Part shown: positions 43,367 to 52,597 of the stretch, piece by piece | Layout: each line of letters opens with the position of its first letter | How positions within the stretch are numbered: position 1 is the stretch's first letter | Assembly: GCF_041949975.1 (NCBI RefSeq) | Contig: NZ_JBHFQG010000013.1 | Location: forward strand, 35,591 to 99,590 | Reading direction: 5' to 3' | Length of the DNA stretch: 64,000 bases | Source of the DNA: Alteribacillus sp041949975 | Lineage (GTDB): Bacteria; Bacillota; Bacilli; Bacillales; Marinococcaceae | Notes under the pieces: model-generated | Databases searched by the model: none | What the model was told of the DNA's origin: nothing | What the model saw: the letters and a program-made list of their open reading frames with translations, nothing else | Position numbers and translations under genes: made by a program

Positions 43367-44458
43367 TTATTGCATAGGCACTTGCGGTATAATTTTTCCC
43401 TCAATTCTCTCAAAAATATCATCCAAATCTCGACCTGTAATGGTAAGACCGTGGTTTTTCAATCCAATAACAGTGCGCGATGGAGTTTCTGATTCACTTA
43501 CTAATCGAGCCACCGATTCTGCTAATTCTACTGTCCCGCATGGGTAATTAAATTCAGTTGCCTTAATTCCATCCATCCACGCGTGTATATGAACAATAGC
43601 TCCTACGTCGGGATGTTCCCGGTAGATCATCCAATGCTCAATAGCGTCAACGGAAGCACGTTTTGGGGTAATACTAGGTGGAATGCTCACTTTCATCGTA
43701 TTTTTTTGATTGTCATAGCCGGAAATGTAAAGGAAATCTTTTCCTATTTCCTTCATGTTTGACTTATCTATTCCACTAGCACTCATCCAGAAGCTTTTGT
43801 TATCTTTGCGGGCACTGAGATTTCCATAACTTAACCCGCCAATTCCATACAGTTTTTTCAAATGTCGTATGTCTTTTTCAGATAATACCTCTTCCAGAGG
43901 AAAAGGAGCGGGAAGAAGATTCATATTATCTAATTTCTTACCTGAGACTCTTAATGACTGCGTAAGTTCGTCTCCACTCCATAATGGTTCTGGTAAATCT
44001 TCATAAAAATCATTATCAATAACAAGTTGAGAGGAAGCAAGAGGCTCCAACCGTTCAAAAATCTGTTGAAAAACCTGACTGTCTTTTTTATGTGTATCAA
44101 ACGTTATATTGTAGTTCCCTTGTTCAGGAGTTAAAAAGTAAAGCTGGGTTTCTTTCTCTCCATGAACAATGTACATAAGATGGTTCGCTAGACTTCTTAT
44201 TAAGTAGGGATAAGCTTCTTTGTGAATGTCTTTGGGCTTAGTATGTGTTTCAACGATGGAAACGACAAATGTTCCTTGGGATTTTCTTCGGTATGGACGA
44301 GGAGCATGGTGATCAAGTACATGAAAAACAAGCTTGATATTATCTACTGGAGTTGAATGATAAGTATATCCATGTTTTGAAAATGTGTCGCGCACTCCTT
44401 CAAATAGCCATTGTGAACATGAATTGGCAGGTTGTCCTGTAAACGTAAAGGTATTCAT
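43367..44458 (-). CDS. Class II aldolase/adducin-domain protein with an extra N-terminal domain
   Basis: 363 residues. The C-terminal part (about 180-355) is a class II aldolase/adducin domain, with metal-site histidines in VHIHAWMDG and the later GLKNHGLTITG. The first 170 residues (THTKPKDIHKEAYPYLIRSLANHLMYIV) form a separate, unrecognised domain. Such two-domain proteins are uncommon. It is the first gene of the aldolase-dehydrogenase operon and divergent from plsC, so the pair may shape a sugar or polyol phosphate for the lipid cluster. Confidence 0.82.
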   Translation of the reverse strand: MNTFTFTGQPANSCSQWLFEGVRDTFSKHGYTYHSTPVDNIKLVFHVLDHHAPRPYRRKSQGTFVVSIVETHTKPKDIHKEAYPYLIRSLANHLMYIVHGEKETQLYFLTPEQGNYNITFDTHKKDSQVFQQIFERLEPLASSQLVIDNDFYEDLPEPLWSGDELTQSLRVSGKKLDNMNLLPAPFPLEEVLSEKDIRHLKKLYGIGGLSYGNLSARKDNKSFWMSASGIDKSNMKEIGKDFLYISGYDNQKNTMKVSIPPSITPKRASVDAIEHWMIYREHPDVGAIVHIHAWMDGIKATEFNYPCGTVELAESVARLVSESETPSRTVIGLKNHGLTITGRDLDDIFERIEGKIIPQVPMQ

Positions 44459-44495
44459 ATTCCATTCCTCCGTTTCCTAGTTAAAATCAGTTTGA

Positions 44496-45254
44496 ATGAT
44501 GAAGAAGCATTCCATGTTTAGGAATAATATCATCAAAAAAAGCAAAAGTTATTCACGTATATTTAAGTTAGTAGGAGGAAAGGAATTGTTCTACAAGACA
44601 CTTAAAATGCTAGCTAAATTCGTTCTCACCATATTATTTAATATAAAAATTACTGGACAAGAAAATGTACTAAACGACGGACCCTTCATTATTTCTTCCA
44701 ATCACACAAGTAACTATGATCCAATATTGATTAGTTTAATATTTGAAAAAGAAATTCATTTTTTAGCAAAAGCAGAACTCTGCAAGCATAGGTTTACAAA
44801 CTGTTTTTTCAAAAAGTTACACATTATACCAGTAAATCGTCAAAATGGAATAGTTATCCGGCCCGTAAGAAAAACGTTAAAATTATTAGAAGAAGGAAAA
44901 GTGGTAGGCATTTTCCCAGAAGGAACAAGAGTTACGAATGGAAAAAAAGTAGAGCCGAAGCAAGGAGTAGCTTTTTTTGGAATCAAAAGTAAAGCCCCTA
45001 TTGTACCGATAGCCATTACGATTCATAAGAAAAAATTTTGGTTAAGACACAAAGCTTTCATTAACATAGGCTCTTCGATTGATTTATCATTACGTGAAAC
45101 GGTTGATTATAAGGAATTGGCTTCTGATATAATGCAGCAATCAAAAAAATTAGCTTTAGAAAATGCGGAGAATGAAATAATTTTAAAAAAGGAACAACGC
45201 AGTAAGTTAAATAATATTTTTGAAATAATCCCTTCAATATTAAAAAAATCATGA
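44496..45254 (+). CDS. plsC: 1-acylglycerol-3-phosphate acyltransferase family (PlsC)
   Basis: 252-residue membrane-associated acyltransferase that would acylate lysophosphatidate. The catalytic motif NHTSNYDP (His-x4-Asp) and the phosphate-binding FPEGTR are present, with a hydrophobic N-terminal helix (LAKFVLTILFNI). The ribosome site at ATG 44496 is weak; a later ATG is possible. It overlaps by four bases the longest frame of the lipid kinase gene, forming an operon. Confidence 0.9.
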   Translation: MMKKHSMFRNNIIKKSKSYSRIFKLVGGKELFYKTLKMLAKFVLTILFNIKITGQENVLNDGPFIISSNHTSNYDPILISLIFEKEIHFLAKAELCKHRFTNCFFKKLHIIPVNRQNGIVIRPVRKTLKLLEEGKVVGIFPEGTRVTNGKKVEPKQGVAFFGIKSKAPIVPIAITIHKKKFWLRHKAFINIGSSIDLSLRETVDYKELASDIMQQSKKLALENAENEIILKKEQRSKLNNIFEIIPSILKKS

Positions 45255-45292
45255 CTACCGCTATGAGAAATGCAGAAAGAAGGAGTATAGAA

Positions 45293-46177
45293 ATGTATGC
45301 CTTTATCATCAATAAAATGTCAGGTAATGGGAAGGGACAGCGAGTATGGAAACGTGTAGAAAAAACATTGGACCACCAACAACTTCCATTTGCTGCTCGA
45401 TTTACGGAAGGTCCTCAACATGCAAGAGAGATAGTTAAAGATCTGGTTAAGGAAAATGTGAAATCAATTATAGTAGTAGGAGGAGACGGCACTATTCATG
45501 AGGTTGCAAATGAGCTTGCGTATAAAAATATATCCTTAGGAATTATTCCAGCAGGCTCAGGTAATGATTTCGCTCGCTGTTTAGGGGTTCCAATGAACTA
45601 TTTAAAAGCATTAGAACGGATCATCGCAAATCAGACGAAACAAGTTGACTTACTTCATCTTGGTCAACGATATTGCCTGACAGTAACAGGAATAGGTTTG
45701 GACGGACAGGTAGCTAAAAACGTGAATAACGGAGCATATAAAAAATTTCTGAATCAATTTCGGTTAGGTGGACTGTCTTATGTGATAAGCTTATTGGAAA
45801 CATTGAGAGATTACAACCCAACGAATGTTCACATTACGATTGATGGAAAAGATATGACATTTTCGAAAGTTTGGCTTGTTGCTGTAGCAAATGCACCAAA
45901 CTATGGAGGCGGAATCATGATTTGTCCTGATGCTTCTTATGATGATGGTTTCCTAAATCTTTGTATTGTACACGGAATAAAAAAATGGGAATTGTTACGA
46001 TTGTTTCCGAAAGCCTATAGAGGGAAACATACAACAGAGAAACATGTGACCTTTTTACAGGGAAAGGAAGTTCAGGTCATCTCTGGAACTCCTATCATGG
46101 TACATAGTGATGGCGAACAGATGATAGAAAGTCCCATTCATATACGTATAGAAAAAGATGCTCTACGAGTTGTGTAA
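45293..46177 (+). CDS. Diacylglycerol kinase-family lipid kinase (first copy)
   Basis: 294 residues of the DgkB/YegS family, which phosphorylate diacylglycerol or related lipids. The nucleotide loop is VVGGDGTIHEVANELA, and SGNDFARCLG follows. The C-terminal beta domain ends in HSDGEQMIESPIHI. I chose ATG 45293, with AAGGAG eight bases upstream, over the overlapping ATG 45251. Operon with plsC, so the two steps (lipid phosphorylation and acylation) would both lead to phosphatidate. Confidence 0.92.
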   Translation: MYAFIINKMSGNGKGQRVWKRVEKTLDHQQLPFAARFTEGPQHAREIVKDLVKENVKSIIVVGGDGTIHEVANELAYKNISLGIIPAGSGNDFARCLGVPMNYLKALERIIANQTKQVDLLHLGQRYCLTVTGIGLDGQVAKNVNNGAYKKFLNQFRLGGLSYVISLLETLRDYNPTNVHITIDGKDMTFSKVWLVAVANAPNYGGGIMICPDASYDDGFLNLCIVHGIKKWELLRLFPKAYRGKHTTEKHVTFLQGKEVQVISGTPIMVHSDGEQMIESPIHIRIEKDALRVV

Positions 46178-46189
46178 GAGCATCTTTTT
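46157..46189 (+). terminator. Terminator overlapping the lipid kinase stop
   Basis: GATGCTCT (46157-46164) and AGAGCATC (46177-46184) pair perfectly, followed by TTTTT. Confidence 0.85.
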
Positions 46190-46194
46190 CGTAA

Positions 46195-46329
46195 CTATTT
46201 TCCTTTCGTTTTATTCTTCACGTTTTCTTTTATTCCTCTTTCTTCAAAAATATTCTCATATTCGAGAATAAAGAAGGAGTAAAGGAAATCAGTAAGGAAT
46301 TCATTTATTTTTTCGATATTTTTCTTCAA
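46195..46329 (-). CDS. 44-residue protein encoded after the first phosphodiesterase
   Basis: A TTG start with GGAGGGG eight bases upstream opens a 44-codon frame (MKKNIEKINEFLTDF..FFILEYENIFEERG..KNKTKGK). It has a charged start, an aromatic/hydrophobic middle and a Lys-rich tail, and begins 39 bases after the phosphodiesterase stop on the same strand. An overlapping ATG frame is only ten codons. The gene ends just inside the opposing terminator. Function unknown; a membrane-peripheral helper is possible. Confidence 0.5.
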   Translation of the reverse strand: MKKNIEKINEFLTDFLYSFFILEYENIFEERGIKENVKNKTKGK

Positions 46330-46368
46330 GCATTGCCCCTCCTCTAAATGATATGAAGATGGTACTTA

Positions 46369-47838
46369 TTATTTAATCAGGTTAAGAATCCAATTTTTAA
46401 AATCAACAATACGTAAAGAGTCAGGCATGGATTCTGTACCTGTAACTACCATAGGAATAAGTGAATCATTTTTATGAAAACCTCCATGACTAGCTCCTCC
46501 TGGATGAGAAGGTGTCACTTCCCCGCTAAATTCGTAGCCTGGTTTCACGGAGGTCACAACAAAGTCGCCTTGATGAGAATGAAGAGTGCTATGGAGCCGC
46601 TTCAAAGCATCTGGGAATTCTCCAAAATAAATGTGGTCTTCTTGTATGCGAAGGTCAAGTATAGAAGGATCACCATCTAATACCCATGTTTGGTTGTATT
46701 CATCCTTCATTTCTCCATTTTCTTTAAATTGAAAGCTGCCTTTATTGTTTGCTGAAGTCACATAAATCCAATCATTCATTTTCCAAGCAATAATTTCCAA
46801 TCGATCATCTTCTTTTAATTTCTCAACGATAGTATTCAATGGAACGTCATTAGTATTTAATGAATAAATCAAACAAGACCTCAAGTTGTTAGCTAAAACG
46901 ACTTGGTCATCTTTTTGAACGCCTTTTCTAAGTTTGGTTATCTTAAGAGGAAGCAAAAGCTTCCGTACGTCGACAATTGCTTGTCTACGATCTTTGTTAA
47001 CATGGGACTGACCATTATCTCCTATTAATATCCAAATATGATTTTTTAGTGCCTCTTCCCACGTTGGAAAAGAGTCTAAGATGGTCTGTAAGTTTTGATC
47101 CATGTCCTTGATTCCTTTAACATCCATGGGACCGTTTTTATGAACATTTTTATCATGATCCGGGAGATAGACAAGAGAAAAGTCGGGAATTTCATTATTA
47201 TGAACCAATTGAGTAAATTCTTGTACAGAAAAATTATTATTAAATCCGTATTTATTCCAAAGGCGGCTATATTTTTTCAAAGAACTTAGTTTGGATAATC
47301 GTCCGTATACAAACTTTGCAGAAGTAAATGTTTCAATTTGTTTATCTATAGGAACAAAATACCGGATGAAACGAGGAATCTTTAAATAATGAGGAGTCTT
47401 GCCTCTATGAACAAGTGGGTTAATAGAAGCTGATTGTTTTCCTTGTTCATGTAATTCTTCATGGATGGTTTTTACCTTTGTATTTAAGTGTTCATTATTT
47501 AACCGGTAAAGAGCATCATACATACTTTTAGAGAGACCCAACTTCATCATATCCATAATGTGGGTTCCATAATTAATGATTCTGTTTTCTTCATTGTTAT
47601 ACCATACAAGGGAAGGAACTCCATGCTGATCAGAATAGTGTCCAGTCAATAAAGTACTTTCTACATTTACCGACATGGTGGGAAAAGGTGCTACGACATT
47701 GGAAAAATACTTTCCTTGTTCCAAAAAATATGTAAACGCGGGGATTCTTTCTTCCTTTAAAGCACGTTGCAAAGGCTTATCCATTAAGGTGTCAAGCATT
47801 ATTATAATCACACTTTTTGGTGAAGTTGTTGAAGACAC
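46369..47838 (-). CDS. NPP-type phosphodiesterase/alkaline phosphatase superfamily protein (paralog 1)
   Basis: 489 residues, no signal peptide. The fold is that of nucleotide pyrophosphatase/phosphodiesterases: first metal Asp in IIIMLDTLMDKPL, the nucleophile region FPTMSVNVESTLLTGHYSDQHG (Ser where NPPs have Thr), YLPDHDKNVHKNGP (Asp-x3-His), LIGDNGQSH, and SHPGGASHGGFHKND. In NPPs the 'GDN' position is usually Asp-His. I chose the GTG at 47838, because it follows AAAAGG and its protein aligns with paralog 2 (MSTTPKPV). Substrate probably a phospholipid or glycerophosphodiester, by context. Confidence 0.85.
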   Translation of the reverse strand: MSSTTSPKSVIIIMLDTLMDKPLQRALKEERIPAFTYFLEQGKYFSNVVAPFPTMSVNVESTLLTGHYSDQHGVPSLVWYNNEENRIINYGTHIMDMMKLGLSKSMYDALYRLNNEHLNTKVKTIHEELHEQGKQSASINPLVHRGKTPHYLKIPRFIRYFVPIDKQIETFTSAKFVYGRLSKLSSLKKYSRLWNKYGFNNNFSVQEFTQLVHNNEIPDFSLVYLPDHDKNVHKNGPMDVKGIKDMDQNLQTILDSFPTWEEALKNHIWILIGDNGQSHVNKDRRQAIVDVRKLLLPLKITKLRKGVQKDDQVVLANNLRSCLIYSLNTNDVPLNTIVEKLKEDDRLEIIAWKMNDWIYVTSANNKGSFQFKENGEMKDEYNQTWVLDGDPSILDLRIQEDHIYFGEFPDALKRLHSTLHSHQGDFVVTSVKPGYEFSGEVTPSHPGGASHGGFHKNDSLIPMVVTGTESMPDSLRIVDFKNWILNLIK

Positions 47839-47979
47839 GTAAACCATCCTTTTCAAGTTATTTGAGAAACATCGTTTTATACATTTCATATGACTTAGTA
47901 TGGAAGAATCGGAAAAGAATATGTAATAAATAAATAAGGGTTGGATATCTGGTAGAAGTGGAAGTAATGAAAACCAAAA

Positions 47980-48018
47980 AACAGAGAGAAGAAAAAATAA
48001 AGTTCTTTCTTCTCCCGC
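47980..48018 (-). terminator. Terminator after the lipase-like hydrolase gene
   Basis: GAGAAGAAA and TTTCTTCTC arms around a loop, with a T-rich tract on the minus strand. Lies 31 bases after the hydrolase stop. Confidence 0.6.
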
Positions 48019-48048
48019 TTTGTTATTAGTAAATAAAAAATTTTTCGT

Positions 48049-48903
48049 TCATAAACGAGTATTTAGCCATGTCATCACATTTTTCAGGGCTTGATGTCTA
48101 TGGGGTGCGTGCCATGGTCTATGAAGCCCTTCTGTAAACAAGACATGTTTTTTATCTTCAATGGTAATGGAATTTAAAAAGCGATGGACGGAACCTGGAT
48201 GAATGATAGGGTCTTGCTGGTCATAAATACACAAAATGGGAAATCGGAATGTTGAAGCATCCGCCAATGCATGCATTCCATTACGAAGTAATTCCGTCAA
48301 CCAACGCGGCGTATATTCAAAGGTGAAAAAAGGATCCTTTATTAAAGCATTATTCTCTGGAAAATAGGGCTCTAACTGACGAACTTTTCGCAATATCCTG
48401 GACCATTTATAAGGTTGGATGGATAAATTCGGTGACATCCAGGAAAGCAAATCCAGCGCTCTTCTACAAAGAAAAGGCATACGAAAACGGATCCCTAACG
48501 CAGGTGATGATAAAATAAATCCTTCCGCTTTATGGCGGTATGTTTGTCCATAACGAACCACAACAAGTCCACCAAAACTGTGCCCAAATAAAAATAAGGG
48601 GAGGGAATGATATTGTTTATAAAACACTTTGATTAATGTTTCTAGATCATCTAAATAATCTTTAAACGTATTCACATGCCCACGTGGACCTCCCGATTGG
48701 CCAAAACCTCGTAAATCAGGGGCAATTAAAGCAATGTGATGATCCATACATTCCTCTCCGATATTGGAATATCGTCCCGAATGCTCACCCGCACCATGAA
48801 CAAAAATTAAAAGGGCTCGTGGTTTTTGAGGTATCCATCCACGATAAAACAGGTTTATATCTTCAGCTCCTCTAAAATAACCATCAATATATATCTTACA
48901 CAC
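48049..48903 (-). CDS. Alpha/beta hydrolase, monoacylglycerol lipase-like
   Basis: 284 residues with a lid, like bacterial monoglyceride lipases and lysophospholipases. FVHGAGEHSGRY gives the oxyanion region, GHSFGG the nucleophile serine elbow, YDQQDPII the acid and GLHRPWH the histidine. The start is uncertain: GTG 48903 overlaps the only Shine-Dalgarno (GGGGAGG), and no ATG or TTG follows in frame, so initiation may use the GTG or a rare codon. It lies in the lipid cluster, divergent from the GT4 gene. Confidence 0.88.
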   Translation of the reverse strand: MCKIYIDGYFRGAEDINLFYRGWIPQKPRALLIFVHGAGEHSGRYSNIGEECMDHHIALIAPDLRGFGQSGGPRGHVNTFKDYLDDLETLIKVFYKQYHSLPLFLFGHSFGGLVVVRYGQTYRHKAEGFILSSPALGIRFRMPFLCRRALDLLSWMSPNLSIQPYKWSRILRKVRQLEPYFPENNALIKDPFFTFEYTPRWLTELLRNGMHALADASTFRFPILCIYDQQDPIIHPGSVHRFLNSITIEDKKHVLFTEGLHRPWHAPHRHQALKNVMTWLNTRL

Positions 48904-49039
48904 CTCCCCAAGTCTTTTTATAGACTAACCAGATTTTTTATCTTTACACTTGAATGATTGCTAGTAATTTTTGTACATACACTGTGAGTTATTGGAAAAT
49001 AATAATCTGTATTCGAAAACAGATTTGGAGTTGGTTTTC

Positions 49040-50194
49040 ATGCGAATAGCGATTGTCACTGAAACATTTTTACCGCAAGTAGACGGTGTTGTTACTCGAG
49101 TTACAGCCACTGTTAAATGGCTTAAAGAACAAGGTCATACATTGTTGATTATAGCTCCGGAGGGAGTAAAAGAATTTGAAGGAATTCCGGTCAAAGGTAT
49201 TCCTGCACGCTCATTTTTTATTTATAAGCACAGAAAGGTAGCAGTGCCTGACCCAAAAGTCGGACAGCTGCTGAACGAATTTCAACCGGACGTCGTCCAT
49301 GTGGTAAATCCCGCACTTCTTGGGATGGCTGGCATTTTTTACGGCAGAAAATGGCCGCTCGTTGCTTCCTGGCATACAAATATCCCGCAATATGCTGATT
49401 ATTATAAAGTCCCCTATCTGAAGCCCGTGTTATGGTGGATTTTAAAGATCCTTCATAACAGGGCAGACTTAAACTTATGTACGTCAAACTCCGTTCAGGA
49501 AGAATTAACAGAACGAGGTTTTAAAAATGTCCACTTATGGAAACGGGGGGTAGATTTAAACAAATTTGGATTGCAATATCGAGATGACGATGTTCGATAT
49601 CGTCTATCCGATGGAGAAACAGATAAAACGCTTTTATTATACGTCGGTCGTTTAGCGGCAGAAAAAGAAATTGAAAAAATCCGGGAGGTTCTGGAGGGTT
49701 CTAATCATTTTCGGCTGGCTATTGTAGGGGATGGTCCTCACCGAAAAACACTTGAATACTGCTTTCAAGGAACACCAACGGTTTTTACAGGGTTTTTACA
49801 CGGACAAGAACTGTCAAAGGCTTATGCTTCATCTGATGTTTTTGTTTTTCCTTCAAGAACCGAAACCCTCGGTCTCGTCATATTAGAAGCAATGGCTTCC
49901 GGTCTGCCAATTGTTGTTGCCAATTCAGGACCTACTGCAGAACAGGTGTCAGACGGGGAAACCGGGCTGTTGTACGATCCGAAAATAAAAGATGATTTAA
50001 AAAATACTGTATTAAAACTTCAGGATGTGACATGGAGACAAAGGATGGGAAATCAAGCAAGGGAAACCTCACGCGCTTTTAGTTGGACTGCTCCAAGCAA
50101 ACAGCTTTTAAGTTTCTTTAATGATTTAAAAGGTTCTAGCAAAAAAGGTAAGATATTGCTATCTCAAAATTCCATTAGAGAGAGAGAAAGTTAA
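49040..50194 (+). CDS. GT4-family glycosyltransferase (SQD2/MgtA-like)
   Basis: 384 residues of the retaining GT-B fold. The N-terminus RIAIVTETFLPQVDGVVTRV and the block HLWKRGVDLNKF are shared by sulfoquinovosyl- and mannosyl/glucosyl-diacylglycerol transferases. The donor site is FVFPSRTETLGLVILEAMASGLPIV with the EX7E motif. I chose ATG 49040 (TTGGAG upstream), aligning with the family start, over 48971. It would add a sugar to a lipid acceptor. Acceptor and sugar are inferred from family and context. Confidence 0.88.
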   Translation: MRIAIVTETFLPQVDGVVTRVTATVKWLKEQGHTLLIIAPEGVKEFEGIPVKGIPARSFFIYKHRKVAVPDPKVGQLLNEFQPDVVHVVNPALLGMAGIFYGRKWPLVASWHTNIPQYADYYKVPYLKPVLWWILKILHNRADLNLCTSNSVQEELTERGFKNVHLWKRGVDLNKFGLQYRDDDVRYRLSDGETDKTLLLYVGRLAAEKEIEKIREVLEGSNHFRLAIVGDGPHRKTLEYCFQGTPTVFTGFLHGQELSKAYASSDVFVFPSRTETLGLVILEAMASGLPIVVANSGPTAEQVSDGETGLLYDPKIKDDLKNTVLKLQDVTWRQRMGNQARETSRAFSWTAPSKQLLSFFNDLKGSSKKGKILLSQNSIRERES

Positions 50195-50230
50195 AAGGAA
50201 CGAGCAGGGGATTTTACCCTGCTCCTTTTA
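50193..50230 (+). terminator. Terminator after the GT4 gene
   Basis: AAAAGGA..GAGCAGGG and CCCTGCTCCTTTT arms form a stem of about 14 bases overlapping the stop codon; the right arm ends in T. Confidence 0.8.
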
Positions 50231-50261
50231 GAAATAAAATATTAAAATTTGGGCCGTTTCT

Positions 50262-51713
50262 TTATTGGATCAGACTTAGAATCCATGGTTTAAAATCTAT
50301 AATACGCTCATATTTTGGATATACCTCTGTTCCTGCCACAATCATAGGTACCAGTGATTCTTGTTTGTGCAAAGAGCCGTGTGCCGCTCCGCCTACATGC
50401 AAGGGGGAACCTTTTTCTTTAAACTCATATCCTGGTTTGGCAGTAACCACAAAATAATTTCCTTTGTGTGATGTTAGGCTGCTCGAAAGACGTGCAAGTG
50501 CATCTGGATAATCCCCATAATGAATGTTGTTGTTTTTTACTTTGATATCTAGAAGTTTTTCATCTCCCGAAACGGTCCATGTTTGTTCATACTGATCTTG
50601 AAAAGGACCACCTTCAGAAAAAGAAAATCTCCCATCCTTTTCTCCTGAGACAACATGATTCAGTCCTTTTTCTTGCCACGCGATAATATCTATTCGTTTG
50701 TCCTTTTTTAAACTTGACAGAATGTGATTTTTTTCTGCTCCATTACCGAGACAATAAACAAACACCATTCGTTGATTCACAGCAAGTGCAATTTGATCTT
50801 TGTAAGGTACGGGCATATTATCATTCATTACGGCAAAATCTTTCAGGATTTTTCTAAGGTTAATGACATAATGATGCTTATTATTGCCCATGGAAGCATG
50901 ACCGTTATCAGATAAAACGATCCATGTACACTCCTTAAGGGCTTTCTCCCAACTAGAATATAGATTGAAAAGCTTTTGCAGTTCACGATCAATTTTTTGA
51001 ATTCCTTTTAAATCCATCGGTCCTTTAAGATGGATGCGTAAATCAAGATCTTGAATGACGCACATGGTAAATGGGGGAAGTTTGTTTCTTTTTATTAGAT
51101 ATTTTAGTTCCTTACAACCTGCCTTATAGTTCCCAGAGAATATTTGGGGTGTCCTGGTAAATGGATTAAACTTTGCAAAAGAACCAAGGGACCATAAAGG
51201 TGGAGCCTGGATATCCCATGTACCATTAAATCCAGTCATCAAGCGTAAAATTCTTGGCAGATGAATTTGCTGAATCGTATTTCCCCGATATACAAAGGCA
51301 TTTATTGAGGCGCTTGGAAGGTTTCTTTCTGCTAATTCTTCATGTATTGTTTTTACTTGTTTACTTAAATGAACGCTGTTTAATTCAAAAAACATATCTT
51401 TAACAAATGAGGAGAACCCAGTTTTTATAATTTCTTTCACTCCGGTGCCATAGTTTACCATTCTTTTTTCATCCTCATGGTACCAAATGAGTGCGGGCAG
51501 GTGGTGTTTGTCAGCATACTCTCCGGTTAATAAGGTGCTTTCTATTGTAACCGACATGGTCGGAAAGGAACTGACAACATGAGGGAAGTACCTGCCTCTT
51601 TCCATTAAATATTGCAGAGCTGGAGCATGTCCCGTTTGAACAGCTTCCTCTAAAGGAGTAGACATTAATGTATCAATGATTAATAAAATAACTGGTTTTG
51701 GAGTTGTGCTCAT
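50262..51713 (-). CDS. NPP-type phosphodiesterase/alkaline phosphatase superfamily protein (paralog 2)
   Basis: 483-residue paralog of 46369-47838, aligning over its whole length. It has VILLIIDTLMSTPLEE, the same nucleophile region SSFPTMSVTIESTLLTGEYADKHH, a QDLDLRIHLKGPMDLKG segment (Asp-x3-His-like), LSDNGHASM, and HVGGAAHGSLHKQES. I chose ATG 51713 after GGGGG, not the longer frame that starts at 51989. The two copies flank the hydrolase and GT4 genes on the minus strand. Confidence 0.85.
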   Translation of the reverse strand: MSTTPKPVILLIIDTLMSTPLEEAVQTGHAPALQYLMERGRYFPHVVSSFPTMSVTIESTLLTGEYADKHHLPALIWYHEDEKRMVNYGTGVKEIIKTGFSSFVKDMFFELNSVHLSKQVKTIHEELAERNLPSASINAFVYRGNTIQQIHLPRILRLMTGFNGTWDIQAPPLWSLGSFAKFNPFTRTPQIFSGNYKAGCKELKYLIKRNKLPPFTMCVIQDLDLRIHLKGPMDLKGIQKIDRELQKLFNLYSSWEKALKECTWIVLSDNGHASMGNNKHHYVINLRKILKDFAVMNDNMPVPYKDQIALAVNQRMVFVYCLGNGAEKNHILSSLKKDKRIDIIAWQEKGLNHVVSGEKDGRFSFSEGGPFQDQYEQTWTVSGDEKLLDIKVKNNNIHYGDYPDALARLSSSLTSHKGNYFVVTAKPGYEFKEKGSPLHVGGAAHGSLHKQESLVPMIVAGTEVYPKYERIIDFKPWILSLIQ

Positions 51714-51854
51714 TGTGAACCCCCGTAAGATTAACATTATGTTTAGCATGAATAGAATCGGGGGATTTATGCATCTTACAGAAGGGACAAACTCATATGA
51801 TAAAAAGAAGGTAAAGCTTCTGCAGTTTAGGTTAGATATTAGAGGTGAAAAATT

Positions 51855-52580
51855 TTGGAAATAAAGGTCATGACCTATAACATTCATCATGGCAAAGGTA
51901 TGGATAAACAAATGGACCTTAACAGAATTGCTGAAGTGATCCATAAGAGTGATGTAGACATTGTTGGACTTAACGAAGTGGATAAACATTTTTCAAAACG
52001 AAGCCATTATCAAGATCAAGTCAATGAGCTTGCAAAAAAATTGAATATGTACCACGGTTACGGTCCTTCTATTTCTTTAAAATCCAAGTATTCGACTGCG
52101 AATCGGCAATATGGAAATGCGCTGCTGTCCCGTTATCCAATTCTTAAAAAAAAGACTGTATCTTTTGATTTTATACCTTCATTAACGGAAGGTAGATCAT
52201 TACTAGACGCTACTATTCAAATAAATAAGAAGTTTGTTCAAATGAACGTCACTCATCTTAGTCTTAATCCCTTTCTTCATCGCAGGCAAACTAATTTTAT
52301 TGTTAATCAGCTTGATAAATATACTCACCCCTTAATCATAATGGGAGATTGTAATATGAAACCAGGATTAAGAAGATGGAATAAAATAAAAAGCCAATTT
52401 CAAGATGTTTGGCATATAGCTGGTACGGGTGAAGGGTACACGTATTCATCGTTTCGCCCAAAAGTTAGATTAGACTATATATTTACTAGTCGTGATTTAC
52501 ATATTATAGATGCGGAAGTCGTAACAACAAAGCCAATAGCCTCTGACCACTTGCCATTAAAAACTACTCTTCGTTTTTAA
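51855..52580 (+). CDS. EEP-superfamily phosphodiesterase/phosphatase
   Basis: 241 residues of the endonuclease/exonuclease/phosphatase fold. Motifs: MTYNIHHGKG (Asn), GLNEVD (catalytic Glu), GDCNMKP and ASDHLPL (Asp-His). No signal peptide. In a lipid cluster a phospholipid or inositol-phosphate substrate, as for sphingomyelinase-like members, is more likely than DNA, but this is inference. The TTG start at 51855 follows GAGGTG. Confidence 0.85.
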   Translation: MEIKVMTYNIHHGKGMDKQMDLNRIAEVIHKSDVDIVGLNEVDKHFSKRSHYQDQVNELAKKLNMYHGYGPSISLKSKYSTANRQYGNALLSRYPILKKKTVSFDFIPSLTEGRSLLDATIQINKKFVQMNVTHLSLNPFLHRRQTNFIVNQLDKYTHPLIIMGDCNMKPGLRRWNKIKSQFQDVWHIAGTGEGYTYSSFRPKVRLDYIFTSRDLHIIDAEVVTTKPIASDHLPLKTTLRF

Positions 52581-52597
52581 AGGTTAAATCTTGCCAA

